From: Fidelibacterota bacterium UBA7300
GTDB taxonomy: Bacteria; Fidelibacterota; Marinisomatia; Marinisomatales; UBA2128
DNA: 5,534 nucleotides
NCBI GenBank assembly: GCA_002471865.1
Contig: DKQU01000076.1
Span: 1-5,534, forward strand
Direction: 5' to 3'
Shown here: piece by piece, positions 4,900 through 5,534 of the stretch
Numbering within the stretch: position 1 is the stretch's first letter
Layout: every line of letters starts with the position of its first letter
Translations under genes and position numbers: made by a program
The notes under the pieces: model-generated
What the model was told of the DNA's origin: nothing
Seen by the model: the letters and a program-made list of their open reading frames with translations, nothing else
Database searches by the model: none

Positions 4900-5382
4900 A
4901 TGAAACGCTTCATATTCCTATTAGTTTATTTGATTACTCTTAATTCTGATTTATTTGCTTCCCGCCCTACTTTTATTAACATCATAACCAATTCAGATAC
5001 AATTCATCATCCAACCCTCATCGATGTGAGTGAAACAGAAATCACTTTAGATACGGGAATTGTTATATTAATTGATGATGTGAATGCAGTAATGGCGTAC
5101 GGACCAACAAAGGGATTACCTATTCTTGCAGGCGCAGCCTGTGGGTATCTTGGTTTTTTCCCGGGGTTATGTGTTACAATCCTGATTGCTCCAGGATTTA
5201 TGGAAGGAGGTACCGATGGAATTGTGGGGGCTATAACATCTTATGGAACTGTGGTTTTATCTGCAATTTATGCATATAAAACAACTCATCGTATTGTAAG
5301 AGAAAAAAACCAAAAAATGGTATATATGGATGGATGGAGCGTTGAAGAAAAAAGGGATTTCTTTATCAATGCAATACCTTAA
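4900..5382 (+). CDS. Exported or membrane protein of unknown function with glycine-rich hairpin
   Basis: This 160-residue protein begins with a signal peptide (MKRFIFLLVYLITLNSDLFA). The next 45 residues are beta-prone with the pattern TNSDTIHHPTLIDVSETEI, then TLDTGIVILIDDVNAVM. This resembles the small SH3/Sm-like barrels in which a strand turn, a 'what it is for' strand and an I-D-D-V strand repeat. Two glycine-rich hydrophobic segments follow (about 73-98, LPILAGAACGYLGFFPGLCV onward, and 106-126, GIVGAITSYGTVVLSAIYAY), probably a membrane hairpin. A charged tail (KTTHRIVREKNQKM, then GWSVEEKRDFFINAIP) closes it. I cannot name a family. ATG 4900 has no Shine-Dalgarno at normal distance (the G run ends 15 bases upstream). 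The gene stands alone between two near-identical terminators, and looks more AT-rich by eye than the left-hand genes. Confidence 0.78.
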   Translation: MKRFIFLLVYLITLNSDLFASRPTFINIITNSDTIHHPTLIDVSETEITLDTGIVILIDDVNAVMAYGPTKGLPILAGAACGYLGFFPGLCVTILIAPGFMEGGTDGIVGAITSYGTVVLSAIYAYKTTHRIVREKNQKMVYMDGWSVEEKRDFFINAIP

Positions 5383-5425
5383 TGACATTCGTTATTCAGT
5401 TTTCGATTTTTTATGCAATATATTT

Positions 5426-5456
5426 TCCCGCTAAGTAGCGGTTTTTTTTGTTTATA
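5426..5456 (+). repeat. Direct repeat copy 2 (terminator-containing, 31 bases)
   Basis: This is the second copy of the 4834-4864 sequence, 592 bases downstream in the same orientation. Differences are at the two flanks of the 5' arm and in the three bases after GCGG, which are GGA in copy 1 and TTT here. Confidence 0.8.
5428..5449 (+). terminator. Intrinsic terminator after the 160-aa gene
   Basis: CCGCT (5428-5432) pairs with AGCGG (5437-5441) around an AAGT tetraloop, followed directly by eight T (5442-5449). It lies 45 bases after the stop codon at 5380-5382. The stem is short but the T-tract is long. Confidence 0.85.
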
Positions 5457-5534
5457 TCAGTTGTGATTCAGTTAATTGATTCTGTAGGTCCTATCCTTTA
5501 TTGTCTTTCACCGCCATAGACGCTACATTCTCAT
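5457..5534. other. Right-end sequence with no convincing gene
   Basis: No plus-strand start is seen in the last 78 bases. On the minus strand one frame is open from 5532 to a TAG at 5491-5493 and would encode ENVASMAVKDNKG. It could be the C-terminus of a convergent gene lying beyond the edge, but 13 codons is too little to call. Confidence 0.3.

Noticed and set aside
5491..5532. C-terminal tail of a convergent minus-strand gene (ENVASMAVKDNKG)
   Set aside because: Only 13 codons are visible and an open frame this short is expected by chance; noted in the right-end entry but not called.

Overview
The window most likely comes from an FCB-group bacterium, probably Candidatus Neomarinimicrobiota (SAR406/Marinimicrobia). 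The main evidence is the C-terminal sorting domain of the large secreted glucanase. It runs from a YPNPFNP start through an IYDMMGR core and PVSAGLYLYTIQAG to a KKMVLLK end, a form I associate with Marinimicrobia and related type IX secretion lineages. This assignment is pattern recognition, not a search result.

The left part (1-2216) is read on the minus strand and looks like an operon, or two closely stacked units. In transcription order it holds a glyoxalase II-like metallo-beta-lactamase-fold hydrolase, a 120-residue exported protein of unknown function with a strong Shine-Dalgarno, an exported TlpA-type thioredoxin (CEPC), and an exported AhpC/TSA-like redoxin (CNTC) cut by the left window edge. 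The last two are separated by 2 bases and are surely co-expressed. The theme is thiol-disulfide chemistry in the cell envelope plus a cytoplasmic thioester or thiol-linked hydrolase. A promoter candidate lies just after the hydrolase stop.

A 97-base divergent spacer (2217-2313) separates this from a plus-strand pair that overlaps by ATGA: an 80-residue protein with two membrane helices and a YbjQ/UPF0145 protein. No terminator follows. A tRNA-Arg(UCU) gene (2943-3016) comes next, and its 3' end lies only 24 bases before the start codon of a 594-residue secreted GH16 glucanase. The enzyme has a signal peptide, a GH16 domain with the EXDXXE catalytic motif, a second beta-rich domain probably for carbohydrate binding, and the sorting domain. 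It ends at a strong intrinsic terminator.

The right end carries a 160-residue exported or membrane protein of unknown function, which looks like a small beta-barrel followed by a glycine-rich transmembrane hairpin. It ends at a second intrinsic terminator that is a near copy of the first (26 of 31 bases identical), so this gene sits between two direct copies. The last 78 bases after it hold no convincing gene. No CRISPR array, transposase, integrase or complete novel defence system is visible. The observations most worth following up are the duplicated terminator, the tRNA/glucanase arrangement and the unassigned small membrane and exported proteins.
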